Below are positions 18,338 through 27,804 of a stretch of DNA of 64,000 nucleotides, one piece after another. The notes beneath the pieces were generated by a model. That model was not told where the DNA came from, searched no databases, and worked only from the letters and a program-made list of their open reading frames with translations. A program made the translations under genes and the position numbers. Position 1 is the stretch's first letter. Each line of letters starts with the position of its first letter. Origin of the DNA: Marivirga atlantica (lineage in GTDB: Bacteria; Bacteroidota; Bacteroidia; Cytophagales; Cyclobacteriaceae); the NCBI RefSeq assembly GCF_016734805.1, contig NZ_JAERQG010000002.1, positions 124,001 through 188,000 of the forward strand, written 5' to 3'.

Positions 18338-19306
18338 ATGTCTCGTATCTTAACAGGAATACAAAGCTCTGGAAAACCACATCTGGGCAATCTATTAGGA
18401 GCTATCATTCCGGCAATAAAGCTGTCAGAAGATCCTAAGAATGAATCTTTATTTTTCATTGCTGACCTGCACTCGCTTACCACCATTAAGGATGCTGAAG
18501 CCAGAAAGGATAATGTAAATGCCGTGGCTGCTGCATGGCTGGCCTTTGGTTTTGATACTGATAAAAATTTATTCTACCGCCAATCTAAGGTGCCACAGGT
18601 TACTGAACTGGCCTGGTATTTAAGCTGCTTCACACCTTTTCCTATGCTGGCCAATGCGCACAGCTTTAAAGATAAATCCGATAAACTGGCTGATGTAAAT
18701 GCAGGCTTATTTACCTATCCTGTATTAATGGCTTGCGATATTCTCCTTTATGATGCTGATATTGTTCCTGTAGGAAAAGACCAGCAGCAACATCTGGAAA
18801 TGACTCGCGATATAGCCAGCTCTTTCAACCATAAGTACGGAGAGGTTTTCGTGATGCCGGAAGTGAAGATTGATGATAACGTCATGACTATTCCGGGTAC
18901 GGACGGACAAAAGATGAGTAAGTCTTATGGCAATACCATCGATATCTTCCAGACGGATAAGAAACTAAGAAAGAATGTAATGACTATAGTAACGGATTCT
19001 ACTCCATTGGAAGAGCCTAAGAATCCAGATACTTGTAATGTGTTTGCCATCTATAAATTATTGGCCAATGAGGCGCAAATAAAGGAGATGCGTGCCAATT
19101 ACGAAGGTGGTAATTACGGCTATGGGCATGCCAAGCAAGCTTTGTACGAATTAATCGTTGAGCGTTATGCAAAAGAGCGTGAGACCTATAATTATTATAT
19201 CGAAAACCTTGACGAGCTACACGCTAAGCTGGAAAAAGGTGAAGCAAAAGCGGCTGAAATGGCGAATGCTACATTGGATAAAGTTAGAAAAGTTTTGGGA
19301 TTTTAA
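18338..19306 (+). CDS. trpS: Tryptophanyl-tRNA synthetase
   Basis: A 322-residue class I aminoacyl-tRNA synthetase that charges tRNA-Trp in the cytosol. It contains the HIGH-type motif PHLGN (His15), the Trp-binding region with LMACDILLYDADIVPVGKDQ, and KMSKS at residues 192-196. Length and motif spacing match bacterial TrpS. It is followed by a repeat-rich spacer and then tex. Confidence 0.97.
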   Translation: MSRILTGIQSSGKPHLGNLLGAIIPAIKLSEDPKNESLFFIADLHSLTTIKDAEARKDNVNAVAAAWLAFGFDTDKNLFYRQSKVPQVTELAWYLSCFTPFPMLANAHSFKDKSDKLADVNAGLFTYPVLMACDILLYDADIVPVGKDQQQHLEMTRDIASSFNHKYGEVFVMPEVKIDDNVMTIPGTDGQKMSKSYGNTIDIFQTDKKLRKNVMTIVTDSTPLEEPKNPDTCNVFAIYKLLANEAQIKEMRANYEGGNYGYGHAKQALYELIVERYAKERETYNYYIENLDELHAKLEKGEAKAAEMANATLDKVRKVLGF

Positions 19307-19308
19307 TG

Positions 19309-19390
19309 AAGGTTTCGAGCTGCTAGCTACGAGCCTCGAGAATGTTTGCAGAACAAATCTTGAAGCTCACAACTCATAACTCGCAGCTTT
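19309..19390. repeat. Intergenic repeat related to 16603-16712
   Basis: The sequence TTCGAGCTGCTAGCTACGAG is followed by CTTGAAGCTCACAACTCATAA and CTCGCAGC. It repeats the GAGCT/CTCGTAACTCG vocabulary seen at 16619-16685. It lies just after the trpS stop codon and may fold into a hairpin. Confidence 0.45.
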
Positions 19391-19459
19391 AAAAATAGAA
19401 AAATAAATGATTGAAGGTAGTGCACTGAGCTACCTATAAAAAATATACAATTACAATAC

Positions 19460-21751
19460 ATGACAAACCACTCAGAAATAATAGCCACCGAATTATCCAT
19501 TAGACCTCAGCAGGTGGCAGCTGTAATGAAGTTGCTTGATGAAGGAGGAACGGTGCCCTTTATCTCTCGTTATCGGAAGGAAATGACAGGCAGCTTAGAT
19601 GAGGTAGCCGTAGCGGCCATCCGTGATAGAAGTCAGCAACTGGCCGACCTTGACAAGAGAAGAGAAGCCATCTTGAAATCTATTAAAGAACAGGAGAAGT
19701 TAACGCCTGAGCTGGAGAAAGAGATCAATGCGGCAGAGACCATGGCTAAGCTGGAGGATATTTACCTTCCTTACAAACCAAAAAGAAGAACGAAAGCTAC
19801 CATCGCTAGAGAGAAAGGATTGGAGCCTTTAGCCAAGCTTATTTTTGAGCAGGGCAATGCAGATGTGATGTTAGAGGCCGCTAAATATATTGATGCTGAG
19901 AAAGAGGTATCCGATGAAGAGGCAGCCCTGCAGGGTGCCAGAGATATTATAGCAGAGTGGGTAAATGAGAATGCAGAGCTGAGAGAAAAAATCAGAAAGC
20001 TGTTCCTCGATAAAGGGATGTTTATCTCGCGCGTGTTAGGTGGTAAAGAACAGGAAGGACAGAAGTACAAAGATTATTTCGAGTGGGAAGAGCCTGTAAA
20101 AACAGCTCCATCGCACCGCGTATTGGCCATGAGAAGAGGGGAGAAGGAAATGATCTTAATGCTGGACATCAAGCCGGATGAAGACGAAGCCATCTTCACC
20201 ATGGAACGCCATTTCATAGAGGCAGAGAATGAAACTACGCCACATATGAAGCAGGCAATTGCCGATGCGTATAAGCGATTATTGAAGCCTAGCATGGAAA
20301 CGGAAATCCGTATCCTTACCAAGAAAAAGGCCGATGAGGAAGCCATCAAAGTATTTGCAGAAAACTTACGCCAGCTATTATTGGCTGCTCCTTTAGGACA
20401 GAAAAATGTGATGGCTGTCGATCCGGGTTTCAGAACCGGTTGTAAGCTGGTATGCCTCGACAGACAAGGGCAGCTTCTGTTCAATGAAGCTATCTATCCG
20501 CACGAGCCACAGCGCCAGACACAAAAGGCAGGTGAGCTCATCAAACATTTGGTAGAGAAGTATGATGTGGAAGCCATTGCCATAGGTAATGGAACGGCAG
20601 GTAGAGAAACTGAGACCTTCATTAAAGGACTGGGCTTACCTAAAAATGTGTTGGTGGTGATGGTGAATGAAAGCGGAGCTTCGGTTTATTCGGCTTCAGA
20701 AAATGCCCGTGAAGAGTTTGCTGATTATGACTTAACAGTTAGGGGAGCCGTTTCTATCGGTAGAAGATTGATGGACCCATTGGCTGAGTTGGTGAAGATA
20801 GATGCTAAATCTATAGGGGTAGGGCAGTACCAGCATGATGTAGACCAGAACGCCTTGAAATCAGGTTTGGATGATACAGTTGTTAGCTGCGTGAATGCAG
20901 TGGGCGTGGAGCTCAATACGGCTTCTAAGCAGTTGTTGACTTATGTGTCAGGTTTAGGTCCACAGATAGCGCAAAATATTATTGAATACAGAACAGTAAA
21001 TGGTCCGTTTAAGAGCAAGGCAGAATTGAAGAAAGTGCCTCGCTTAGGCGATAAAGCCTTTGAGCAGGCAGCAGGTTTCTTGCGTATTTCTGATGCCAAG
21101 AATCCGCTGGACAGCAGTGCAGTGCACCCTGAAAGCTATAAGATAGTGGAGACCATGGCTAAGGACAAGCAGGCTACGGTGAAGGACCTGATGACCAGCA
21201 AGGAGCTCCGCGACCAGCTGGACATGAAGCAATATGTAACCGAAAGCATTGGTATGCCAACGCTAACAGACATTATGCAGGAGCTGGCCAAGCCGGGCCG
21301 TGACCCACGTGAGCAGTTCGAAGCTTTTAGCTTTACCGATGGTGTGAATAGCATGGCCGACTTACGCGTAGGCATGAAGCTTCCGGGCATAGTGACTAAT
21401 ATTACTAATTTCGGTGCTTTTGTAGACATAGGCGTTCACCAGGACGGACTGGTTCATGTGAGCCATTTGGCGGATAAGTTTGTGAGCAATCCTGCAGAGG
21501 TAGTAAGCGTATCTCAGAAAGTAAATGTAACGGTAGTGGAGGTAGATGAATCTCGAAAACGTATTGCCCTTTCCATGAAAGCTGATCCTTTTGCCAAAGA
21601 AGGCCCAAGAGGAGGCGAAAGAAAGAAGCCAGGAGCTCATTCGGGCAACAGAAACGGTGGTGGACAGCAAAGACAAAACAGACAGCAGAGTAATGAGCCA
21701 CAGGGCGACCTACAGGCTAAGCTAGCTGCACTGAAAGGGAAGTTTAAGTAA
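19460..21751 (+). CDS. tex: Tex-type S1 RNA-binding transcription accessory protein
   Basis: A 763-residue cytosolic protein of the Tex family, essentially full length. The N-terminal HTH-like region holds GGTVPFISRYRKEMTGSLDE. The YqgF/RNase H-like domain begins near MAVDPGFRTGCKLVCLD. It is followed by the helix-hairpin-helix region (VSGLGPQIAQNIIEYR) and a C-terminal S1 domain at about 637-710 (GIVTNITNFGAFVDIGVHQD). A Gly/Gln/Arg-rich linker precedes the last residues. Tex binds nucleic acid and affects transcription; the exact role differs between species. Confidence 0.96.
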   Translation: MTNHSEIIATELSIRPQQVAAVMKLLDEGGTVPFISRYRKEMTGSLDEVAVAAIRDRSQQLADLDKRREAILKSIKEQEKLTPELEKEINAAETMAKLEDIYLPYKPKRRTKATIAREKGLEPLAKLIFEQGNADVMLEAAKYIDAEKEVSDEEAALQGARDIIAEWVNENAELREKIRKLFLDKGMFISRVLGGKEQEGQKYKDYFEWEEPVKTAPSHRVLAMRRGEKEMILMLDIKPDEDEAIFTMERHFIEAENETTPHMKQAIADAYKRLLKPSMETEIRILTKKKADEEAIKVFAENLRQLLLAAPLGQKNVMAVDPGFRTGCKLVCLDRQGQLLFNEAIYPHEPQRQTQKAGELIKHLVEKYDVEAIAIGNGTAGRETETFIKGLGLPKNVLVVMVNESGASVYSASENAREEFADYDLTVRGAVSIGRRLMDPLAELVKIDAKSIGVGQYQHDVDQNALKSGLDDTVVSCVNAVGVELNTASKQLLTYVSGLGPQIAQNIIEYRTVNGPFKSKAELKKVPRLGDKAFEQAAGFLRISDAKNPLDSSAVHPESYKIVETMAKDKQATVKDLMTSKELRDQLDMKQYVTESIGMPTLTDIMQELAKPGRDPREQFEAFSFTDGVNSMADLRVGMKLPGIVTNITNFGAFVDIGVHQDGLVHVSHLADKFVSNPAEVVSVSQKVNVTVVEVDESRKRIALSMKADPFAKEGPRGGERKKPGAHSGNRNGGGQQRQNRQQSNEPQGDLQAKLAALKGKFK

Positions 21752-21776
21752 CTTGACTTAAGTTATTGGAATAAAG

Positions 21777-21806
21777 AAAAGCACGAATGGGAGTTCGTGC
21801 TTTTTT
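21777..21806 (+). terminator. Rho-independent terminator of tex
   Basis: An 11-bp stem AAAAGCACGAA / TTCGTGCTTTT with a 6-nt loop (TGGGAG) followed by more T residues, 25 nt past the stop codon. Confidence 0.92.
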
Positions 21807-21861
21807 GGTTATTAAAGTCATTAAGTCACTTACGGTATTACTAATTTTTGATCTAAATTCA

Positions 21862-23898
21862 CTAAAGATTATCAGGAGGTTTGAGCCCTTTTATGAAATT
21901 TTGAATATTAGAATGGTTTCTATATTTGCCTACTAATGTTTTAACAGTAATACCGGAAAAAAGGAAAGTAAGTATTCCTAAAATACCACTGATGATAATA
22001 TTTGACTTTAGTTTAATTAAGTTATCAGTCGCAACAGAAATATTCCATTCAGACATAAACATCAGGTAGGCAGAAGCCAGAAAAAAAATAATTAGGCAAA
22101 TTGTAAATTCGATCCAAGATCGTCTTCTCCATTTTGCAATTTCATCTTTTTCCCATTTTTCAAGTTTTAATTTTCTGTTATTTTCTTTTTGTTTTTCGAG
22201 CTCCGTTTCCAAAGTTGAAACTCTTATATCTGCTTTCGCCTTTTCGCTTATTATTTCTTCTACTTTTGAGGCTTTTCTTTCAAAATCTTTTTTTATTTGG
22301 TCAAGTTCCTCAGACTTTACTGCAAAATCCTGAAAAGCATCTTCTATATTTTTAATTCGAGCCTCATCTAATTCTTTCTGTTTAGCAGCTTCTTCTTCTA
22401 GTCTTCTAACAAAACCCTCCTTATCTTTCTCAGCAAGTTCATTTAATGCTTCAATATCTTGAAGTTGTTTGTTTGTAATTCGAGTTGCAACCCTAATAAT
22501 ATCTCGATCGCTTATTTCTTCCTTAGCATACTTATGAATGTTATCATCAAGCTCTCTTAAAATTTGTGATTTAGGCAGGTTAGTTCCTAAAGTCATTGAT
22601 ATTGAAGATGTTAACCCTATTTCTGAAAGATCTTCACTTTTAATAGCCTTATTAACTTGAGGGTTACTCAACCATAATATGTTTAATAAATCATCTGCTT
22701 TAATTGTTTCTGGTTGAAATTCTCCGTCTGAAAAAAAGTTGTTTCCATCTACATTTGCTGAGTTGTTAACAAACCAAGAATTTACCTTTTCAAATTCACG
22801 AATTCTTTTTCCTCTTTTCTTTTTTACATGAAGTATTGCTACTGCATCATGCATTGCGGCACTTTTAGTATTTCTTATTTTTTCAAATAATTTATATTCA
22901 TCTGTAAATTTTGCCTCTCCTTTTAGCTTATCCATTTGATAGATAACATTGATACCCATTTCAGTAACTGTTTCTTCCAAATTATCTGAAATACGTTCTA
23001 AATCTACTTTTTTAAGTTTTCTACGTTCGCAAGCATTATATACATCTTCTGGGTTAACTTTCTTCTGTAAAAATGACTTATCAAAGTATTTAGCTTTTAC
23101 TTCTAATAAGTTCTTACTTTCTTCTAGAGTTGCTTGAAGCACACGTAATGTAAATTTTTGTTCTTGTGCTATTTTAAGAAGAGTTCTGCAGGTATGAGTA
23201 GACTCAGGAGTGTTTAAATCTAATAAGCCAATAATAAAGTTTGTGTCAAATAATAGTTCAATTTCACTAGTTGCCTCGTGCGAATCGTACTCTATGTAAC
23301 CAGCGATAATAGACCCTAAATAAATACTCTTTATTCTTTCATAGATTGGAGGGATCTTTTTAAAAAAATCTACAAATTGTGCTTCGGCTGTATAATCATG
23401 TCCATTACTTTCGTGACTGTGAGAAAGATATCTTGAAAGATTATATTTATTCTTAGAAATAAAACTAAAAATTGATTCTGAATTTGATTTTTCCAATTCA
23501 GAAGTTTCACAAAACTGCTTGAAAAGACTTTCCAGTTCTAATGTTTCTTTTTTTTGCTTTTCATAAATCTCGTCAAATTCAGTAAATATATAATCAGCAA
23601 TGCTGAAGGCACCGTCATTATAAAGAATAAAATTAGTTTTCTCCTCTGTATTTAATTCTTTACTAATTTCACCAAGGATTTTTCTTAAAACAGGAATTGG
23701 GAAATCTATAGAGTACATTTTGTCAGTTTCCTTTTTTATTTCCAAAATACTCTCTCCTTGAAATATACCCTGGTTATTTAGAGAAGATAGAGATTTTTTT
23801 ACAAGAGGTATAAAAATATCGATAGGGCCCTTGGCCAAGGTTCCATTATTTCTAATATGGGAAAGCAAACTGTAGGTGATAGCACGTTCTCTATTCAT
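21862..23898 (-). CDS. PIN-like domain protein with coiled coil and C-terminal membrane helices
   Basis: A 678-residue protein. Residues ~1-200 are helical without a named family. Residues ~214-400 look like a PIN-like nuclease domain: ELLFDTNFIIGLL (Asp218), the LEESKNLL helix (Glu259/260) and AAMHDAVAILHV (Asp351) supply the usual acidic residues. A long charged coiled coil (~490-600) leads to two membrane helices (WIEFTICLIIFFLASAYLMF and IIISGILGILTFLFSGITV). A PIN nuclease would cut RNA, here tethered to the inner membrane, which suggests a defence or RNA-surveillance role by inference only. It stands alone at the start of a repeat-rich accessory region. Confidence 0.75.
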   Translation of the reverse strand: MNRERAITYSLLSHIRNNGTLAKGPIDIFIPLVKKSLSSLNNQGIFQGESILEIKKETDKMYSIDFPIPVLRKILGEISKELNTEEKTNFILYNDGAFSIADYIFTEFDEIYEKQKKETLELESLFKQFCETSELEKSNSESIFSFISKNKYNLSRYLSHSHESNGHDYTAEAQFVDFFKKIPPIYERIKSIYLGSIIAGYIEYDSHEATSEIELLFDTNFIIGLLDLNTPESTHTCRTLLKIAQEQKFTLRVLQATLEESKNLLEVKAKYFDKSFLQKKVNPEDVYNACERRKLKKVDLERISDNLEETVTEMGINVIYQMDKLKGEAKFTDEYKLFEKIRNTKSAAMHDAVAILHVKKKRGKRIREFEKVNSWFVNNSANVDGNNFFSDGEFQPETIKADDLLNILWLSNPQVNKAIKSEDLSEIGLTSSISMTLGTNLPKSQILRELDDNIHKYAKEEISDRDIIRVATRITNKQLQDIEALNELAEKDKEGFVRRLEEEAAKQKELDEARIKNIEDAFQDFAVKSEELDQIKKDFERKASKVEEIISEKAKADIRVSTLETELEKQKENNRKLKLEKWEKDEIAKWRRRSWIEFTICLIIFFLASAYLMFMSEWNISVATDNLIKLKSNIIISGILGILTFLFSGITVKTLVGKYRNHSNIQNFIKGLKPPDNL

Positions 23899-24105
23899 TA
23901 TTATATAGGTCTTTTTAATTTTGGTTCTCCTTTTCTAAAACCTTATTCCGAAAATATTGATAGTTAGAATTTACTACTTATGATTTTCTAGAAACTAATA
24001 GAATAAGTTATTAATCCACGACTTAAAAGGCTGGTTAATTAAGGCTTTGTTTGAAAAATCATACTAGTTTATGCAAACGGTGCCAATTAAACAATTGTGT
24101 AAAAG

Positions 24106-24192
24106 TAATTTGCTAAGAAAGCTTGTGACTAATCGATGAACGTAGGGTTATAGGCTGTGAATAAATGGAGTAAGTGTACGTTGAGAAAGCAA
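24106..24192 (+). repeat. Dispersed repeat R1, copy A
   Basis: The unit TAATTTGCTAAGAA...ATCGATGAACGTAGGG...TAGGCTGTGAAT...GAGAAAGCAAT occurs three times between 24.1 and 26.3 kb. This copy runs directly into a truncated piece of the MITE-like element (AATACCCGGCCTCTTTCACC, near 24191-24221). Confidence 0.7.
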
Positions 24193-24231
24193 TACCCGGC
24201 CTCTTTCACCAAGGATGAGAAAATAAAAGCC

Positions 24232-24376
24232 AATCCCCCAGCCCCCTTCGCCAAGGGGGAGGTTTGAGCCAAGACAATGTACCATGGCATCATAATTACG
24301 GAGATACTCTATTTATATGAGGTTACATCCTCTCCACGATCGAGTTCCCCCTTAGAAAAGGGGGTGAAGGGGGATT
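24232..24376. mobile_element. MITE-like element, copy 1
   Basis: A 145-bp element with no coding capacity and imperfect terminal inverted repeats: AATCCCCCAGCCCCCTT...AAGGGGGA at the left and TCCCCCTTAGAAAAGGGGG...GGGGGATT at the right. A second copy lies at 26234-26374 and a truncated one directly to the left. No transposase is in the window, so any mobilisation would be in trans. Confidence 0.65.
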
Positions 24377-24431
24377 GAATTAGAAACGTTGTTAGTTATT
24401 AAACTGTATTAATCAGGCAATTAGGTTACAA

Positions 24432-24510
24432 TAATTTGCTAAGAATACCTGTCGCTTCTCGATGAACCTAGGGCTATGGGCTGTGAATAGGGGAGGTAGG
24501 TGGGAGCTGG
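24432..24510 (+). repeat. Dispersed repeat R1, copy B
   Basis: This copy reads ATAATTTGCTAAGAATACC...TCTCGATGAACCTAGGGC...TGGGCTGTGAATAGG, matching copies A and C through the central GATGAAC...GGCTGTGAAT core. It lacks the MITE-like element on its right side, so R1 and the MITE are separable. The remaining stretch to 24807 shows no gene. Confidence 0.65.
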
Positions 24511-24807
24511 AGGTAAGACTTTATCATCTGTAACTGTACGTTCTCCCATTATTGTGGTCTTAACTATATCATCCTACACTTGTATACCGACAGGCAGCTT
24601 ATCAATGACCATCAAAGTAATAAGATAGATGCCGTCAACTGAACTCAATAATTTTGTTTTATTATGAAAGCTATAAGGTAATTTACAATTTAGACCAGCA
24701 GTCCTGAGAGTGAATTTAAGTAAACGGTAATAACAGAGTCCAGATTAAAGTTTATGCATTTCTTTTGAACGCATAGTAATTCCAATGACATTAGCATGTA
24801 GTAATTG

Positions 24808-26067
24808 CTATTGAATTTTCAAGCTTTCAATTTTATTACTCTTACTTTCTAAGGATACATTGGGATCCATAATTGCATTACAGTATTCTAAATATGAACC
24901 TAGGCCTTCAATATTCTTAATCTCAGTGTTAGTGATTTTAAAATCGTTGACCGATTCAGGCATTGTTTCAGGACCCAAAATTTCTAGAAGCTTTGGATAT
25001 CTGATTTTTACATTACCATTGGATGATTTTCCGTAGTGGTTCCAAATGATTTCATAGTTTTCCGCTTCATTCTTATAGTACATACTTATACTGTAATAGT
25101 CATAGTTGGTTGTAGGTGAAAACTCAAATGTTTCATTATTGCTGTTAATAATCTGAAAATCTAAATCAGGTATGGTAAAAACTGTATTTATAAGATTATC
25201 AATTTCCATTTTTTGATACTCTTTGTTGCCTATGTTTAAATAAGTTTTTTGCTTAAATTGAACAAATTCTTTTGTTGGGATATAATGAATACTGTAAGGC
25301 GGATTTAAAGATCCCCACTCACTGGATAGAAGGGCAAAGAAATTTTCTGGGTCCGATTGAACTGCACCCCATATTTCCACGCTCAATTCATCAGTCTGTG
25401 GATAGTTTATGACTATTTGATCATTGGCTAATGGGAGATCAGCCAACTCATAATCTGTGCTAAATCCATTTTCAATATCTTCAAGTAAGATATAGCGTGG
25501 AATGTCTTTTCCAGCAGGAAGAAAAGATAAGTATATATCTTCTTTTTGGTTAATTAAATATATTTCAAAGTTTGCTTCTGTTGATGTTATGTTTCGATTG
25601 TAGTAATTAGCAGTTACTATATCTCTTATATTTCCACCTGTATTAGCGATATTTAGGAAAGCTGAGGCCCCTGAATCAGCGTAAGCAATTTGAGGTTCTT
25701 TTATTTCAAAATTATATGGTTCAATTGAATTAAATGTTTTTAAACGATAACTAATAAATTCTTTATTTGATCTTTCAAATTCGTATCTATCTACTGTAGT
25801 AAGATCAAAATCTGAATTTGAGTCATAATCCATGATTAATTCAGAGGTAGCATTATTGACTAATTCAGCTTGATCAACAATTTCACCATTTTGGTTAGAA
25901 AGGTAAAGATTGCCACTATAATTTTCAGTATCGTAGTAATTATCAGAAGCTAAGCTTAAGGAAAGACGTCTAAAATCTTGTGGGCCTTGCTCTTTCTGCT
26001 CTTCCTCTTTAGAGGAACAACTATAAATAAACAATGTGATTAGTAGGTAGAATGAAACGCCCCTCAT
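24808..26067 (-). CDS. Lipoprotein of unknown function
   Basis: A 419-residue lipoprotein with lipobox IYSC (Cys17) and an acidic linker (SSKEEEQKEQGPQ). The rest is strand-rich and polar, with no motif I recognise. It is probably anchored to the outer membrane. It stands alone between R1/MITE repeats on both sides, a placement typical of strain-variable genes. Function unknown. Confidence 0.75.
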   Translation of the reverse strand: MRGVSFYLLITLFIYSCSSKEEEQKEQGPQDFRRLSLSLASDNYYDTENYSGNLYLSNQNGEIVDQAELVNNATSELIMDYDSNSDFDLTTVDRYEFERSNKEFISYRLKTFNSIEPYNFEIKEPQIAYADSGASAFLNIANTGGNIRDIVTANYYNRNITSTEANFEIYLINQKEDIYLSFLPAGKDIPRYILLEDIENGFSTDYELADLPLANDQIVINYPQTDELSVEIWGAVQSDPENFFALLSSEWGSLNPPYSIHYIPTKEFVQFKQKTYLNIGNKEYQKMEIDNLINTVFTIPDLDFQIINSNNETFEFSPTTNYDYYSISMYYKNEAENYEIIWNHYGKSSNGNVKIRYPKLLEILGPETMPESVNDFKITNTEIKNIEGLGSYLEYCNAIMDPNVSLESKSNKIESLKIQ

Positions 26068-26147
26068 TTCTAAGTAATGATTTTATTAATAAATGAAATA
26101 ATCCTGCAAGATTAGGTAAACCGTTTAATGTAAGCAATAGTATTCCA

Positions 26148-26236
26148 GTAATTTCCAAATGATGCCTCTCACTTATCGATGAACGCTAGGCTATGGGCTG
26201 TGAATGAATGGGGCAAGTGGGCGTTGAGAAAGCAAT
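26148..26236 (+). repeat. Dispersed repeat R1, copy C
   Basis: This copy contains TAATTTCC...TTATCGATGAACGCTAGGCT...TGGGCTGTGAATGAATGGGG and then GTTGAGAAAGCAAT, which abuts MITE copy 2. A short plus-strand reading frame across R1 and the MITE is not a real gene. Confidence 0.7.
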
Positions 26237-26374
26237 CCTCCCATCCTCCTTCACCAAGGGGGAGGTTTGAGGCAAGACAATTTTGGAGGTTTTATAATTA
26301 CTTAAACATTTTATTTGTACTAGGTTTAGTTCTTACCGTAATCTCTTCCCCCTTAGAAAAGGTGAAGGGGGATT
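26234..26374. mobile_element. MITE-like element, copy 2
   Basis: A 141-bp relative of the element at 24232-24376. It has the shared left end (CCTCCTTCACCAAGGGGGAG, GTTTGAGGCAAGACAAT) and right end (TTCCCCCTTAGAAAAGGTG, AAGGGGGATT). The middle sequence is diverged. It sits immediately after R1 copy C. Confidence 0.65.
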
Positions 26375-26499
26375 GATTATTCAAGCAATTATCGATTGAC
26401 TTATTTTTTTATTCAATACTAATCTAGAAAAAGAGGTCTTTCAAACCACTATCACTAAATGCTCTATATGTATTAATGTAGGAAGTCATTCCGATTAAT

Positions 26500-27657
26500 T
26501 CAGTTCATTACGGCTTGTTTAGTATATATTGTCTTTGACATTTCATTATTTAAATCATAAAATTTCAAATCAATTTCAGACATTCGATAAAACAACCCTA
26601 GACCTAGGAAATTACAAATTTGACTCTTTGTTAGATCTTCAAAACTGCCTATTCCATGAAATCCTGAGTTCCCAAATAAGATATAGAAGTACTTGTCCTT
26701 TCCAATGTTTGCATTAGCTTTCTTTACCAATTTATCGTAATCAACTGGGCCTGGGAATGTTGTGAATTCATCTTGAACTGATAAAGAGGCATCAATAAGA
26801 AAATCGTTTAATGTCTTATCATCAAATTCTCGATGATTGATGATTAAAGCATGTTTAGCTTCCTTCTTAAAAAGTGTTCTCAGATCAAGCTGAGGAATAA
26901 AACCTGCAGTTGTTTTAATTGAAGGATTATTAGAATGATAAGCGTTTTCTAATAGTTTTTCATAATACGTTTTTGTATTTAACAATGCGTCTAAGGATTT
27001 ATCATTAAAAAGTTCATTTAGTGACGCAGCTATTTTAATGGGTTGCTTTAAACAAGCATAAGGGTTGTTTGAATATGCTAAATGATCACAATGATTGATA
27101 AATATCCCACATTCATTAATGCCTTCTGTAACTCCAATAAATAAGACATAAAGCTGATCACCATCATATGTTGTGTTATATGCAAAAGGCACGCCTTTTA
27201 CATTTTTATAATCAGTGTGAATGAAATCATCTAAGTTATCAGTCAATTCGAAAATACCAAAATTGCCAAGATTAAAGTACTTTTTGTCATTATTAAAGTG
27301 ATTAGATTGAATATATTCTTTTAATATAACAGCAGATTTATTACCCTTTTTGCTTTTCAGTTTTGTATTATTTTTCTTTTGTAATAAACCTATTTTCTTT
27401 TTAGCTTCTTTAATCATTAAGAATCCTACAGTGCCAAAGAATAAGATAATTAAGTATTTCCACCAACCTTTTTCTATTAAAGCCATTACTGCCAATAAGC
27501 CTTTTTGCTTTGTAGGTCCATTGGCTGTTTGCCCATCTTTGATAAATCGTTCTGTTAAATAGGTGAATCCGTTTAAGAGGACTGTAAAAGCTAATACAAA
27601 TTGTATAGAACCTAGAAATATTAATTCTGAAATCGATAGTTCTTTCTTCTTTCTCAT
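26500..27657 (-). CDS. Membrane protein of unknown function
   Basis: A 385-residue protein with two N-terminal transmembrane helices (IFLGSIQFVLAFTVLLNGF at ~13-31 and WWKYLIILFFGTVGFLMI at ~65-82) and a Lys-rich stretch. A cytosolic domain of about 280 residues follows, including KYFYILFGNSGFHGIGSFED. I recognise no family. It is transcribed alone and lies in the repeat-rich accessory region. Confidence 0.7.
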   Translation of the reverse strand: MRKKKELSISELIFLGSIQFVLAFTVLLNGFTYLTERFIKDGQTANGPTKQKGLLAVMALIEKGWWKYLIILFFGTVGFLMIKEAKKKIGLLQKKNNTKLKSKKGNKSAVILKEYIQSNHFNNDKKYFNLGNFGIFELTDNLDDFIHTDYKNVKGVPFAYNTTYDGDQLYVLFIGVTEGINECGIFINHCDHLAYSNNPYACLKQPIKIAASLNELFNDKSLDALLNTKTYYEKLLENAYHSNNPSIKTTAGFIPQLDLRTLFKKEAKHALIINHREFDDKTLNDFLIDASLSVQDEFTTFPGPVDYDKLVKKANANIGKDKYFYILFGNSGFHGIGSFEDLTKSQICNFLGLGLFYRMSEIDLKFYDLNNEMSKTIYTKQAVMN

Positions 27658-27804
27658 AATGCTAGGGGCTTATTTATATATTTCAATTATCATCAAGTAT
27701 AAATTAACTTGAAATTTATATTACTACCCTTACTCATATTATGTAGATGATAATTTCTATTGGAGGAGAATCTGTTATTTAACTGAAGGTTCAAGGCTGG
27801 GGAA

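Noticed and set aside
26179-26376. Plus-strand frame of 65 codons across repeat sequence
   Set aside because: It spans R1 and the MITE-like element, has no start context, and is not conserved in the other copies.
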